Source of the DNA: Sphingobacterium sp. UBA7855
GTDB taxonomy: Bacteria > Bacteroidota > Bacteroidia > Sphingobacteriales > Sphingobacteriaceae
Direction of reading: 5' to 3'
Assembly (NCBI GenBank): GCA_002500745.1
Contig: DLST01000018.1
Location: 157,227 to 221,226, forward strand
DNA length: 64,000 nucleotides
The translations under genes were made by a program, and so were the position numbers. Positions 52,669 to 64,000 of this stretch are shown piece by piece. The notes under the pieces were generated by a model, which did no database searches, had not been told where the DNA came from, and saw only the letters and a list, made by a program, of their open reading frames with translations. Every line of letters begins with the position of its first letter. The stretch's first letter is position 1.

Positions 52669-54993
52669 CTATTGCAATAGGTTGACAATTGCCGCTTCTC
52701 TTTCTTTTGGAAAAACTTTTAGCTCCAATAATTTACCGTCCTTTAATGTTCCTTCAACGGTAGTCTGCCCCGGCGCATGTAGTTTAAAATCCACATTCCA
52801 ATCTTTGGGCCATGCCGGAAAAAGGTAAATTTTATCGTCAACGGCCTGCAAAAGCATTTCCTGTAAGCCGATCATGCCCGAACCACCCCAGTTATGATCC
52901 GGAACCCAGTCAAAGCCCGGTCCCCAAAAGGTTGGAAATCTTCGTTCTGAATTTTTGAGCTTTAAGACAGTCAATTGTTTGGCTTCATCGGTCAACCCAA
53001 GACGTGCAGCAAAGATATTATGCTGCTTCCAGCCGACATGGCTTTTGAATTTAAGCACATCGGGATCATAGTTGTAGGTATTGACGGCAATATCGATATC
53101 TGCTTTACCGATACCATAAATTCCCCAAGGATATACAGGATAGAGCTGCGGGGATTCGGTATTGTTGATCCGGGCCCATAGCTGCGCTGGAGCCAGCATT
53201 TTTTTGCCTGCAACTTCACGCTGTGGTAACGGGGGTATTCTAGTCAAAAACCCCTGAAAATAAGCTCGTGAATCAGCATGAATATACCCCTTGGGCAATG
53301 CCAGCAATCCTTTGGTTACCTGCTGTAAAGCAGCAATTGTACTTGCCGAATTATAGGCCATTTTATAGGTTTCCGCAGAAGAGCCAGGATATAGTACAAG
53401 ATGACCTGCATCATCCAATACCTTGCTACCCCGTTGCCGAGCCCGGTATTGATAATGCTCATCAAAAAAACGCAGACAACTTTCTATCAACGGAATATAA
53501 GTCTGAATATCGGACTTATTATAACGTTCTGTTTCCAGTATCATCATGCAGAACTCCAGCACCGTATCCCACTCGTATTCCAGCCAGGCATTATATTCGA
53601 GGCCCTTATCAAAATCTTTGGGCCGTTTCCAATTGTATTCAGCAGGATTGGGTAAACCAAAATTTTCGATCTGTTCTGTAAAACTTGCACCAGCGTGCCC
53701 CCAATAAAATTTGGATCGCCATTCGGCATTCTTCAAAAGGCGTTGATAAAACTTAAACTGCGCCGGCATTAGATCAAAATCACCGCTCTTCAATAATGGC
53801 CAATACACTAATCGCTGATTTTGTGCGGTATGGGTACCTCCACCCCAATTCCGAAAATCCGGTGTGAACGTAAACGTACTATCGATCGTGACAGGATCGT
53901 AGGTAAATAAACCGCCATTAAATTTTGTTGGATAATCTCCGTAAGCATTACAAGCTAGCATAAATCGAAACAACTGATAGTTTCGGCCGACTTGCCAAGC
54001 TTCATTATGGGGATCTTCTAAGCCAGGCTGGATAACGATATGACTTCTATCCCAAAAAGATTTCCACCAGGATTCCGTCGCCCGTTTGAGCGACACAAAG
54101 CTAGGTTTGGGCGTAGCCAGATCTTCCAGTTCTGCTTTCCAGTGCTTTAGGTCTGCTTGCTGTCCTACGTGAAGCGTAACTTGAAGTGCATGATTGGTTT
54201 TTGCGGCTTTACTTTTGAGTACCCAAGCTTGGTATGGTGTATTCATATAGGTTCCGGCACGCTCACCAGCGTATACAAAATCTTCTCCTTTTAAAAGCCC
54301 CCCTGAAATTAGGCTTTTCAGGGGATTATATAATGAATCTTTGATTGTTGTCAAGCCTTGTTGGTCTACGACAAGATCAAATGCAGTGGTATCTTGATTT
54401 TGATGATAAAAAATAACATCGTTTGCTGTCGCGGCAATCTGATCTTTAGGCGTCACTACCGGTTTTGGAGGTGCCCATTTCCAAGAGTTTGCATTGTTTT
54501 CCTTTTTCTTTGGAAAAAGATCCTGAAAGCGCCAGTTTTCGTAAGCCACTTCCACCTTAACCTTCCGGTTGCTGCTCACTTCAAGATGGACATTAGGATT
54601 GAAAACATCCACCCAAACCAATATTTCAGCCTTCACTCCTCTGTTCTCCCCTTTCAGAACAATGTGTCCCTTTTCCAACTGCAATTCCTGTTGAAATTTT
54701 CCGTCCAAAAACGGGTTGGGATAGAGACGAAGTCGAATACGGCCAAGCTTCAACAGGGTATTGTTCTCGTCAAATGCTCCGGTCTTCCCTAAATACACAA
54801 GTAGTTCACCGTTCTCCATCCAAACGTTCAATCCAATATCTCCACCTCCTATAGGCATGGATTCAGATGAATTCTTGCTTTGCTTGGACCAAGTTACATT
54901 GTAGTCCTTCCAGTTGAACTCTTGCGCCCAGGCTGGATTTAAGAAGGTTGCCACTAGGAATATAATGCCTATAATACGTTTTTCAATCATCAT
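52669..54993 (-). CDS. DUF5703-domain (alpha/alpha)6-barrel glycoside hydrolase, substrate unknown
   Basis: A 774-residue secreted protein. The N-terminal beta domain carries the DUF5703 pattern SESMPIGGGDIGLNVWMENGELLVYLGKTGAFDE, related to the MPIGNG start of GH95. The rest is helix-rich with NRLVYWPLL-like and LEYEWDTVLEFCMMIL segments, as in GH95 and GH65 barrels, and the C-terminal part has YLFPAWPKDWNVDFKLHAPG. It is the last gene of an operon with GH2, GH106, GH127 and an acetylesterase, so it probably removes a sugar from pectin side chains. No reaction is established to my knowledge. Confidence 0.75.
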   Translation of the reverse strand: MMIEKRIIGIIFLVATFLNPAWAQEFNWKDYNVTWSKQSKNSSESMPIGGGDIGLNVWMENGELLVYLGKTGAFDENNTLLKLGRIRLRLYPNPFLDGKFQQELQLEKGHIVLKGENRGVKAEILVWVDVFNPNVHLEVSSNRKVKVEVAYENWRFQDLFPKKKENNANSWKWAPPKPVVTPKDQIAATANDVIFYHQNQDTTAFDLVVDQQGLTTIKDSLYNPLKSLISGGLLKGEDFVYAGERAGTYMNTPYQAWVLKSKAAKTNHALQVTLHVGQQADLKHWKAELEDLATPKPSFVSLKRATESWWKSFWDRSHIVIQPGLEDPHNEAWQVGRNYQLFRFMLACNAYGDYPTKFNGGLFTYDPVTIDSTFTFTPDFRNWGGGTHTAQNQRLVYWPLLKSGDFDLMPAQFKFYQRLLKNAEWRSKFYWGHAGASFTEQIENFGLPNPAEYNWKRPKDFDKGLEYNAWLEYEWDTVLEFCMMILETERYNKSDIQTYIPLIESCLRFFDEHYQYRARQRGSKVLDDAGHLVLYPGSSAETYKMAYNSASTIAALQQVTKGLLALPKGYIHADSRAYFQGFLTRIPPLPQREVAGKKMLAPAQLWARINNTESPQLYPVYPWGIYGIGKADIDIAVNTYNYDPDVLKFKSHVGWKQHNIFAARLGLTDEAKQLTVLKLKNSERRFPTFWGPGFDWVPDHNWGGSGMIGLQEMLLQAVDDKIYLFPAWPKDWNVDFKLHAPGQTTVEGTLKDGKLLELKVFPKEREAAIVNLLQ

Positions 54994-54999
54994 TTCTAT

Positions 55000-56427
55000 T
55001 TACCAATCATCTGTACGGAAAGAGCTTAAGGGCAAGCCATTGGCTCCAAACACCTCTCCGACAACGAAATCTTTAAATGCATAACGCACAGCCACCGGCT
55101 CCTCAACTTTGAGCGACGCGACAATAATGGTCTTTCCTTTCAAAACAGCCTCTGCAGGATAAAAAACCTGATCTTTACCCGCAACTTCAAAAGTCTTTAT
55201 TTCTTTACCATATGCTGTTAGCCCCAATGGTGCATCCTTAAAAGAAAGTATCGCTGTACTGCCTTTAATTTCCAGCTTTTCATAAACAGGACTTTTGAGA
55301 TTTAGTGAAGCAAAACCGTAGCTTCCGTGCAGTGCAAGGTAGGCCAGTCGCTCACCACTTTGTTGTTTATGGGATGGATGGATGCAATTTTGTTCGCCCA
55401 AATCCATGCTGACCGCCATAGCGGAATGTGGAATTTTATCCAGCGATTTACGCTGTGCATCACGCAGATAAGCCGAATTATATTTACCTCCCAAATGATA
55501 AGGCGGTAGTGAAGCGTAATCAAATGGTGCAATTTGTGTAAAATAAAAAGGAAGTTCATGATTTCCCCACAAGGACCGGAATTTTTCGACCATTCTCGGA
55601 AAGAGGACCTCATACTGATCCGGGCGTTCGTAGTTGGACTCACCTTGGTACCAAATGATACCTCGAATGCCATAACCGGCAATGGGATGAATCATACCAT
55701 TGTATAACATGGTCGGTACGCGATTTTTATCTTTCAAGCCTTCCTCTTGTTTTGGGATTTTTATATCTTTCTGATCCGCCAGCCAAGATGCCTCCATCCA
55801 GGCTTCGATATTTGAACCGCCATAGCTGCTATGAATCAAACCGACAGGCACCCCTAAAGTTTTGCGCAGTTGTCGGCCGAAATAGTAGGCCGTTGCACTA
55901 AAACCGACCACAGACTGCGGTTCGACTTTTTTCCAAACACTTGGCTTGCTATCGGATGCAGGCTGTAACAAGGGATTGCGGGGTACGGTATAGATACGCA
56001 ATTGATCGTCTTTGGAATTCATCATCGCTTCTGTACTGCCGAGGATGGGTTGCCCAGGATAGCCTTTCAAAGGCATTTCCATATTCGACTGGCCAGAACA
56101 CAGCCAAACTTCACCGATTAAAATATCGTGCAGTTCAATCACATTTTTTTCTGAGACCTTGATCTGATAAGTTCCACCTGCTGCTGGTGTATGCACTACA
56201 ATTTTCCATTGGCCAAGCTTGTCCACCTTCGCATGATATTTTTGCCCATTCCAGGAGGTCTGTAAGGTTACTGTTGTCTGGGGGTCCGCCCACCCCCATA
56301 CTGGGACTTTACTTTGTTGCTGCAGCACCATCCCATCGGTAAAGAGCGCCGATAAACGTACTTTCGCCTGGCTACTCAATTGCGCCAACAGTAACACGAT
56401 CGCAAAAAAACAAGTTTTCATTGTCAT
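55000..56427 (-). CDS. Sialate O-acetylesterase-type carbohydrate esterase (SASA)
   Basis: A 475-residue secreted esterase. The nucleophile is Ser114 in CSGQSNMEMPL; the SASA blocks GIIWYQGESNYERPDQYEVLFPRMV and FYFTQIAPFDY are intact, and an N-terminal beta-sandwich (residues 22-100) precedes the catalytic domain. Despite the family name, such proteins in pectin loci deacetylate plant polysaccharides. The stop is 6 bases from the DUF5703 start, indicating tight co-transcription. Confidence 0.9.
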   Translation of the reverse strand: MTMKTCFFAIVLLLAQLSSQAKVRLSALFTDGMVLQQQSKVPVWGWADPQTTVTLQTSWNGQKYHAKVDKLGQWKIVVHTPAAGGTYQIKVSEKNVIELHDILIGEVWLCSGQSNMEMPLKGYPGQPILGSTEAMMNSKDDQLRIYTVPRNPLLQPASDSKPSVWKKVEPQSVVGFSATAYYFGRQLRKTLGVPVGLIHSSYGGSNIEAWMEASWLADQKDIKIPKQEEGLKDKNRVPTMLYNGMIHPIAGYGIRGIIWYQGESNYERPDQYEVLFPRMVEKFRSLWGNHELPFYFTQIAPFDYASLPPYHLGGKYNSAYLRDAQRKSLDKIPHSAMAVSMDLGEQNCIHPSHKQQSGERLAYLALHGSYGFASLNLKSPVYEKLEIKGSTAILSFKDAPLGLTAYGKEIKTFEVAGKDQVFYPAEAVLKGKTIIVASLKVEEPVAVRYAFKDFVVGEVFGANGLPLSSFRTDDW

Positions 56428-56438
56428 AAATTATCGCT

Positions 56439-58457
56439 TTAAAAAACTGGCATCCAAACGCTCATGTCTCCAAATGTACGGTTTCCCCAAGCAAAATAGG
56501 GCACTAAACGTACCGGAACAGTCTCCGGCTTTCCATCAAATGCTTTCCGGTACAGTGAATTCCATTTCGTGCTATTTGTACGATAGGCTTTTCCTTCCAA
56601 CAAGACAATATCCTGTCCCAAGATATTTTCATTTCTCAGGGCGAACTGTTCACCTTGTTTCATTTTTAGATCAAAGATATTGATGTCCGCAGCCACATCC
56701 TGCTTTTCCAGACAATACACAATTGGTCCACGCATGACCGCAACCTGATTGCGGGTTTCCTCGACCAATGGATTTGATTCCATCAAAGAAACATCCATGG
56801 GTAACCTAATTTCAATGCGGTCCCCCTTTTTCAGCGGTCCGGCTAAAAGGGCATAGCCTTTCTCGATCGGTGCGTCTACTTTATTCTTGTTTTTCCATAT
56901 TTCTGCCTTTCCAGCCCAACCCGGTATCCGTAGTTTCAACGTATGATCGGAAGGAAACTCTTTTAAAGTGAAGGTGGCAGTTCCTTCCCATGGGTACCTG
57001 GATTCTTGTACAATGCTGATATGTTTGCCTTGGTATCTTGTATTCAATTCATTTCCGCCATACAGGTTGACCGTAACAGCATCTGTGGATAGTCCGTAAG
57101 CATAGTTGGCTACTTCTGCAATCGTACGAACAATATTGGGTGGACAGCAATTAGATAATGAGATATAAGGAACCCGCTTTTTCGACCAGCGCTGCTGGAA
57201 TGGAAGATCGGAGGAGTAACTCAATGGATTGGTATACAAAAATTTGTCGCCATCTAAACTAATCCCTGACAGTACGCTATTATAGAGCGCCAGCTCCAAT
57301 ATATCGATGTATTTTGCATCGCCAGTGAAATTCGCCATGCGCCAATTCCACAACATATTACCAATATTTGCACAGCTCTCATTGTGCGCAGTTAAGTTGG
57401 GTAATTGATAATCGCGCCCAAATGCCTGATGGATTTTCTGTACCTCACTGGGATTATAGGAAGTTCCGTCAGGTGAGGTACCATCATACAGCGATCCCAG
57501 ACCACCAGTAATATACATCTTATGCTTAATGACATCAGCCCAAATTTCAAAAAGGCGGTTGCTCAATGTGGTATCTGCAATCTCGGCACATAAGTCGGCA
57601 ACTCCTGCATAGAGGTAGCTTGCCCTCACGGCATGTCCCGTGGCTTTATGCTGCTTGCGGAATGGGATACGGTCCTGATTGTCGTCAGTACCATCCTCAA
57701 TCTCACCTTTAATATCGATCAAGTGCTTGGCAAGTTCCAGGTATTTTTGGTCTTTGGTCGTCCGATAAAGTTCTACAGTACCCATATAATGAGAGGGACA
57801 GATCGCGTTTCGGGCCAAGGTCGGATTGGATTTTTTATAAAATCCATACAGGTAGTCGGCGGCTTTGATTGCGATATCCAACAACTCACGTTGTCCGGTC
57901 GCCCGATAATGTATACATCCTGCTGTCATCAAATGCCCGATATTATAGGATTCAAAACTCAGCCGATCTTGAAACTCAATATTTTGTCCCGATCGCTGCT
58001 GGTCAATTGTCGCCTTGGTATAAATATAGCCATCTGCACGTTGCGCTTTGCGGATAACGGGAATAACTTCATCCAGCATGTGAAGCAGCTTTTTATCTTT
58101 TGTCTGGGCATATAGTGCACAGACTGCTTCTAATGTTTTGTAGAAGTCGCCGTCATGAAAAGATGGTCCGCTATGCTCACCCCTTTCCAATCCCGCGGCG
58201 ATTTCAAAATTACGATAAGCATGGCTAATGGAGGCATCGGTATAAACGTGCCAGAGTTGCGGTACCATCTGCTCATAACACGATTTGGTACGATCCGCCC
58301 AAAAGCCTTTCGTCCATTTCACGTCGCCCATATCAACTGCGTTTTGAACAGCATGGGGACTCGACCCCGTATTGGTAATAGACTTTTCCTGGGCCTGGAC
58401 TTGACAGGCCGTCGCGAAGAAGAGCCCTAGGATCATTAGTTTGTGCTTCGTATTCAT
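56439..58457 (-). CDS. GH127-type beta-L-arabinofuranosidase
   Basis: A 672-residue secreted enzyme of the DUF1680/GH127 family, which uses a zinc-bound cysteine nucleophile. The Glu-x-Cys motif is in HNESCANIGNMLWNW and the Cys-Cys motif in SNCCPPNIVRTIAEV. The first part is an (alpha/alpha)6 barrel, the last 200 residues beta-rich. It would release beta-L-arabinofuranose from pectin side chains. I start at 58457 (MNTKHKLMILG, signal peptide), 7 bases after the upstream stop; the ATG at 58475 would overlap that gene. Confidence 0.9.
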   Translation of the reverse strand: MNTKHKLMILGLFFATACQVQAQEKSITNTGSSPHAVQNAVDMGDVKWTKGFWADRTKSCYEQMVPQLWHVYTDASISHAYRNFEIAAGLERGEHSGPSFHDGDFYKTLEAVCALYAQTKDKKLLHMLDEVIPVIRKAQRADGYIYTKATIDQQRSGQNIEFQDRLSFESYNIGHLMTAGCIHYRATGQRELLDIAIKAADYLYGFYKKSNPTLARNAICPSHYMGTVELYRTTKDQKYLELAKHLIDIKGEIEDGTDDNQDRIPFRKQHKATGHAVRASYLYAGVADLCAEIADTTLSNRLFEIWADVIKHKMYITGGLGSLYDGTSPDGTSYNPSEVQKIHQAFGRDYQLPNLTAHNESCANIGNMLWNWRMANFTGDAKYIDILELALYNSVLSGISLDGDKFLYTNPLSYSSDLPFQQRWSKKRVPYISLSNCCPPNIVRTIAEVANYAYGLSTDAVTVNLYGGNELNTRYQGKHISIVQESRYPWEGTATFTLKEFPSDHTLKLRIPGWAGKAEIWKNKNKVDAPIEKGYALLAGPLKKGDRIEIRLPMDVSLMESNPLVEETRNQVAVMRGPIVYCLEKQDVAADINIFDLKMKQGEQFALRNENILGQDIVLLEGKAYRTNSTKWNSLYRKAFDGKPETVPVRLVPYFAWGNRTFGDMSVWMPVF

Positions 58458-58464
58458 GATTTCT

Positions 58465-61400
58465 TTATTTTGCATCTAACCACAGTAAGTCAACTTTCCC
58501 TTGTAATCCGGAAGGTAATAAGCCTTTGAGGAACTTGTCTGACGCTGTTGTCTGTATTTTCTTTTCTACTGTTGTATTCTCTTTTTCATAAAGGAAACGG
58601 TTCCCCCATGTATTATAGACCTTGACCTGTACTTTATTATCACCTTGCCGGATAAAATCAGTTACATCGATCTGATAAGGTTTGGTCCAGACAACCCCAG
58701 CATATTGTCCATTGACAAAGATTTCTGCCATAGATTCAATGGCCGAAAATTGTAAATGAGCGCGTTGCTTTTCAGCTATTTTTTGGATATGAATGGTCGT
58801 TTGATAACTTCCTGATCCAGCATGATATTTAATGTCATCGTCTGCACTGGCTGTCCAAAACTGAGGCTCTTGCTGTTTAATTGCTTGCTTGCCGGATAAC
58901 CCATCAGCCGTAAATGACCAGGGTCCTGTCAAAGCTGTTTTTCCGGAGTATTGATAGGTCGGTATATCTATTTTTTTATCGCTGGTCAATACAAAGCTAG
59001 ATTGATACGCATCAAACGATAGTTCGATAACGGTCCTATCGTTGATCACTTTAAACGGTAAAACCGCTAGTTTGTCGCTTACAGGATCGTAACGGTAGGC
59101 ATATTTTTCTTTTGTCCGTAAGGATAAAGTTGCCTTTTGCGCTAAACTATCTTGATTGGCTACAAAAAGCAAATCACCACCATCGAAACGGCGATGGTTC
59201 CAAGAAATATGTGGATTGTGCCCTTCGTTAATCAGCACATCGGGAGCAATATTTAGCGGCTTAAAATCTTTGGCGTTATAGTTTCCCACAAGTACGCGCC
59301 CTTTGCCGAATTGCTTAACTTGTACTGTTGTATTTGTCAATGGTTTGAGGTCGCTGAATAATTCTGCTAGCAAAGCGCGATACTGTTGTGCTTTTTCGTC
59401 CGTCAATTTGCCTCGCCATGTCTGTGGTATATCTTGGAATAGTACTGTAGCTCCAGCATAAATAAGCGTACGCAAGCGTTCTAGCGTACGAAGGGAATAT
59501 TGGCTACCATTCGGATTCAATGCAGTTTTACCTGGCATCACCAGAATAGCATAAGCAATATGTTTCGCAAAAATCACTTTACCGTCGTGCACCCTAGCGT
59601 GGTTCCAAAGCGCATCGGGATTGAAGGAATCGTAGGCATAGCCGCGAAGTGGATCGACCCAATCTTCGGGTCGATACATATTGGCACTTGTCGTGACACC
59701 CGCAACTTTTTGCAAAGGTAAGCCGACATTCGTCAATAAAGAATCTGTCCGATGAACACGGGCTTCACCAATAATACCGGGCAAGACATCGATCAAAGCA
59801 CTTGGAAGTACAGACCTTCGTGGGATCTCTTCACCAATAAACACCGCTACGTCTCGTACGGGTACTCCATATTGCAGTAGCTGCTGTGAACGGATCGCGT
59901 AATTAACCCATTCTTTGCCAGGCTTCCACCAGGTTTGATCGCGCTGAAAATAGGTTCCGATACCATCCATGGTCATGCCTGGCTTGCGGTTCATCCAGGG
60001 ATTATGCACATACACATGGTAGACCAGATTGTTGATCCCTAGGGCGTAATTTCTATCCTGCAGACTTTTGAGGAGTCGAGGATGTTCGTCCCATTGGGCC
60101 CGAATCTGGGTAAAGGCTTCGGACATCGTCACCTGTTTACCATAGACATGGCTTCCCGAAATGGCATCCAAGATGTCCGAAGGTTTATCGTGTGATGGGC
60201 TTCTGAACCAAAATTCACCCATTGGACGGTCGGTTGAAGCAAAATGTGCCAAACCATCACCGGCCATCACAGGAGCAGTCGCTTCTGCTGTAAATTCAAC
60301 ACCGTATTCATCCGCTTTTCGACGCAATGTCGCATAGCCATTCTCTTGCAGCAGCTCGCTGATCGTTTGTCGGTAATCTTGCAAAAAGGCTTCGGAATCT
60401 TCCACACTATTCACAAAACAACCTGCTAAAACCGGGAGATAGTTCGTCAGGTCATAGCCCCGGCGTTTTAAAAACTCATCCGGAAAACTACGGGTCCAGT
60501 TTTGACTACCACATTCCCAAGAATCAATATGAAATACTGTGAGGACTTCTTTAGATAATTGCGGATCCACCTGTTTTTTAGCTGCCCCGAACCACTGGTC
60601 AAATTGAAAAGCGACAGTAGCTGCGTCCAACTTATCACATTCTAGGCCCTTTCCTGCACCAGCAGTTTCATTTTTATGGCCAGTAGAGGTATGTCCCACC
60701 CGTAATATTTTCCACCTTCCTGCAGGTAATGTCAGGTCGACACGACCCGCTTGATCCGGCTTAGGCAAACGGATAAGCTGTTGCTGTCCAATAATAGCTT
60801 CCGGCACAACAGCGCTTGGGTCGGACTTTTTGCCAACACGCCATATTTCACCTGTCTTACCTTCGATCTGATGAACCTGCGCTTCTTCAAACAGACTGAT
60901 ACCATTCAATTTTAGGGAAGGCTTCCATTTACCAGAATCAAGGTCTTCGGCTCCGGGCTCACTTACTGTTGGATCGTATACGAAGCGAAAATATTTCGCT
61001 TTGGTGTAGGGGATCAGATGTGTTACACCATTATCCCAATCCAACCAGCCCATTCTTGGGGATTCTAATTGTGTAATCTTCCAAAAATTTAAGCCATCAT
61101 CGCTGGCCCAAACTTGCAAACGGTTTGCTTGGTAATTGGATGCTGTCCATTCAATTTTCAATGAATTGCAAGGGAAAGGGTGTTCGAAAGCATATTGGAT
61201 CCATCCTGCTGCAGCTGCCGCAAAATTTTGTTTGTTGCCTCTTTCAGCCAATCGTTTTAGATCTTCGCCATAGCTATTGGATACGTGGACCTTCTCCGTA
61301 AAGCTTTTTCGCGGCGAATGTGTCAGTGGCAGTGCAAATAAGGCAATATCTTCGTAATAGCCTTGTTGGGCTTGTGGTTGTGGCAATTGAACATTGCGCA

Positions 61401-61866
61401 TCCGCTCGCCCTTGCTATCGATTACGGTATCGACATGCACGACTTTCTGCATCGACTTCTCTGGACTGATCCATGGTCCCCCCGCGGTTGCAAATCCATC
61501 ATTGGGCAATAAAGCTATTTTTACCCCATATTTTTTTGCTTCGTCGACGATATATTTGAACATATCCCACCATTCGGGTGTCAAAGACTCTGTTGGCGGA
61601 TTGAAAAGCGGCGGATCAGTTTTCCCCTTAATAGGGGCCAAATATGCTCCTTTTATGTTGTTATCCGCCATCGCTTTCAAATCTGCTGCAATCCCTTCCT
61701 TGGAGTAACTGGCATGCATAAAGTACCAAAACACCCAAGGTTTTGCCTGTTCAAACGAACGCTGATCCAAAGGAACTAATGCCGTTGGAATACCTTTAAT
61801 CTGTGCACTGCTGTTCAAACAGCCAAAAAGAAGACTTGTCCCTAATAGCAACTGAATCCTCGTCAT
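58465..61866 (-). CDS. Second GH106-type alpha-L-rhamnosidase
   Basis: A 1133-residue secreted protein. RSFEQAKPWVFWYFMHASYSKEGI, NNIKGAYLAPIKG and the later HIDSWECGSQNW and EFTAEATAPV fit GH106, and the C-terminal beta-sandwich (LQFSAIESMAEIFVNGQYAGVVWTKPYQ) is shared with the GH106 at 26-29 kb. It is longer by a beta-rich insertion at about residues 210-330 that resembles a carbohydrate-binding domain (HPFPCNSLKIEWTASNYQANRLQVWASDDG). The two enzymes belong to different operons and probably cut rhamnose in different linkages. Confidence 0.85.
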   Translation of the reverse strand: MTRIQLLLGTSLLFGCLNSSAQIKGIPTALVPLDQRSFEQAKPWVFWYFMHASYSKEGIAADLKAMADNNIKGAYLAPIKGKTDPPLFNPPTESLTPEWWDMFKYIVDEAKKYGVKIALLPNDGFATAGGPWISPEKSMQKVVHVDTVIDSKGERMRNVQLPQPQAQQGYYEDIALFALPLTHSPRKSFTEKVHVSNSYGEDLKRLAERGNKQNFAAAAAGWIQYAFEHPFPCNSLKIEWTASNYQANRLQVWASDDGLNFWKITQLESPRMGWLDWDNGVTHLIPYTKAKYFRFVYDPTVSEPGAEDLDSGKWKPSLKLNGISLFEEAQVHQIEGKTGEIWRVGKKSDPSAVVPEAIIGQQQLIRLPKPDQAGRVDLTLPAGRWKILRVGHTSTGHKNETAGAGKGLECDKLDAATVAFQFDQWFGAAKKQVDPQLSKEVLTVFHIDSWECGSQNWTRSFPDEFLKRRGYDLTNYLPVLAGCFVNSVEDSEAFLQDYRQTISELLQENGYATLRRKADEYGVEFTAEATAPVMAGDGLAHFASTDRPMGEFWFRSPSHDKPSDILDAISGSHVYGKQVTMSEAFTQIRAQWDEHPRLLKSLQDRNYALGINNLVYHVYVHNPWMNRKPGMTMDGIGTYFQRDQTWWKPGKEWVNYAIRSQQLLQYGVPVRDVAVFIGEEIPRRSVLPSALIDVLPGIIGEARVHRTDSLLTNVGLPLQKVAGVTTSANMYRPEDWVDPLRGYAYDSFNPDALWNHARVHDGKVIFAKHIAYAILVMPGKTALNPNGSQYSLRTLERLRTLIYAGATVLFQDIPQTWRGKLTDEKAQQYRALLAELFSDLKPLTNTTVQVKQFGKGRVLVGNYNAKDFKPLNIAPDVLINEGHNPHISWNHRRFDGGDLLFVANQDSLAQKATLSLRTKEKYAYRYDPVSDKLAVLPFKVINDRTVIELSFDAYQSSFVLTSDKKIDIPTYQYSGKTALTGPWSFTADGLSGKQAIKQQEPQFWTASADDDIKYHAGSGSYQTTIHIQKIAEKQRAHLQFSAIESMAEIFVNGQYAGVVWTKPYQIDVTDFIRQGDNKVQVKVYNTWGNRFLYEKENTTVEKKIQTTASDKFLKGLLPSGLQGKVDLLWLDAK

Positions 61867-61886
61867 ATCTTATCTTGTTCTTTAAA

Positions 61887-61908
61887 GCTATCCAAAAGTT
61901 TGGACAGC
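61887..61908 (-). terminator. Intercistronic hairpin between GH2 and GH106
   Basis: GCTATCCAAA and TTTGGACAGC pair with one mismatch around a 2-nt loop; on the minus strand it is followed by TTTAAAG. With 152 bases between the two genes it may be a weak terminator or a processing site. I see no CAGGAT-type promoter in this gap. Confidence 0.4.
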
Positions 61909-62018
61909 CTATTTCTTTCACTTTTAAATTTATCTCCCTTATTGCGTCATTTCAACTAGTCGACACCTACAGGGTTTAACTTTACTTACTGGATATCTTC
62001 CTGCTAATCTTCATTTAT

Positions 62019-64000
<1,982 letters not shown>

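Noticed and set aside
61867..62018. A CAGGAT-type promoter between the right-edge GH2 and GH106 genes
   Set aside because: The gap contains CAGGAA and CAGTAA in gene direction but 12 bases apart, and no -7 box lies at 21 nt, so I treat the genes as one operon.

Overview
The window comes from a Bacteroidota genome, most likely the Sphingobacteriaceae (Sphingobacterium/Pedobacter type). The evidence is a SusC/SusD pair, TonB receptors with CarboxypepD_reg domains, many SPI and SPII signal peptides, -7 boxes of the Bacteroidota form TAnnTTTG, and a near absence of Shine-Dalgarno sites. It splits into a housekeeping left third (1-17.5 kb) and a dedicated pectin-utilisation right two thirds (17.5-64 kb). 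No insertion sequence, phage gene or CRISPR array is visible.

Left third: the 5' end of an initiator tRNA-Met at the edge (minus strand), era convergent with uvrC, a class A penicillin-binding protein, ispF, a stand-alone GT5 N-terminal domain protein divergent from panC-panD, a small membrane protein, a TonB receptor with a thioredoxin-like partner, two FKBP-like lipoproteins, nadE and a DUF4136 lipoprotein.

Right part: an almost entirely minus-strand polysaccharide utilisation locus for rhamnogalacturonan-I pectin. It has a GntR/LacI-type sensor regulator, a GH28 enzyme, one susCD pair, and an eight-gene operon (GH28, PL11, two CE12 esterases, sulfatase, GH105, rhaM, GH106). It also has a GH2 gene, a GH51-GH43 pair, a third CE12 esterase, a complete phosphorylative L-rhamnose operon (rhaT, aldolase/dehydrogenase, isomerase, kinase), and a second operon (GH2, GH106, GH127, sialate-type esterase, DUF5703 enzyme) entering from the right edge. 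Together these would bind and import RG-I oligosaccharides, remove acetyl groups and arabinan/galactan side chains, cut the GalA-Rha backbone, and convert released L-rhamnose to DHAP and lactate.

The most interesting non-coding signal is a shared promoter architecture: a 10-bp-period direct repeat CAGGAT-N4-CAGGAT, then exactly 21 nt, then a TAnnTTTG-like -7 box. I read it at six PUL transcription units (GH28a, susC, GH28b operon, GH2, GH51, CE12c) and once more on the opposite strand, divergent from GH2. There it points at a geneless stretch ending in a terminator hairpin, which makes a candidate PUL-controlled small RNA of about 170 nt. A weaker second copy of this arrangement lies upstream of the third CE12 gene, with a closely similar terminal hairpin and loop. 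The regulator that reads the repeat is not evident in the window. All coordinates and motif matches were read by eye; no database search was run.
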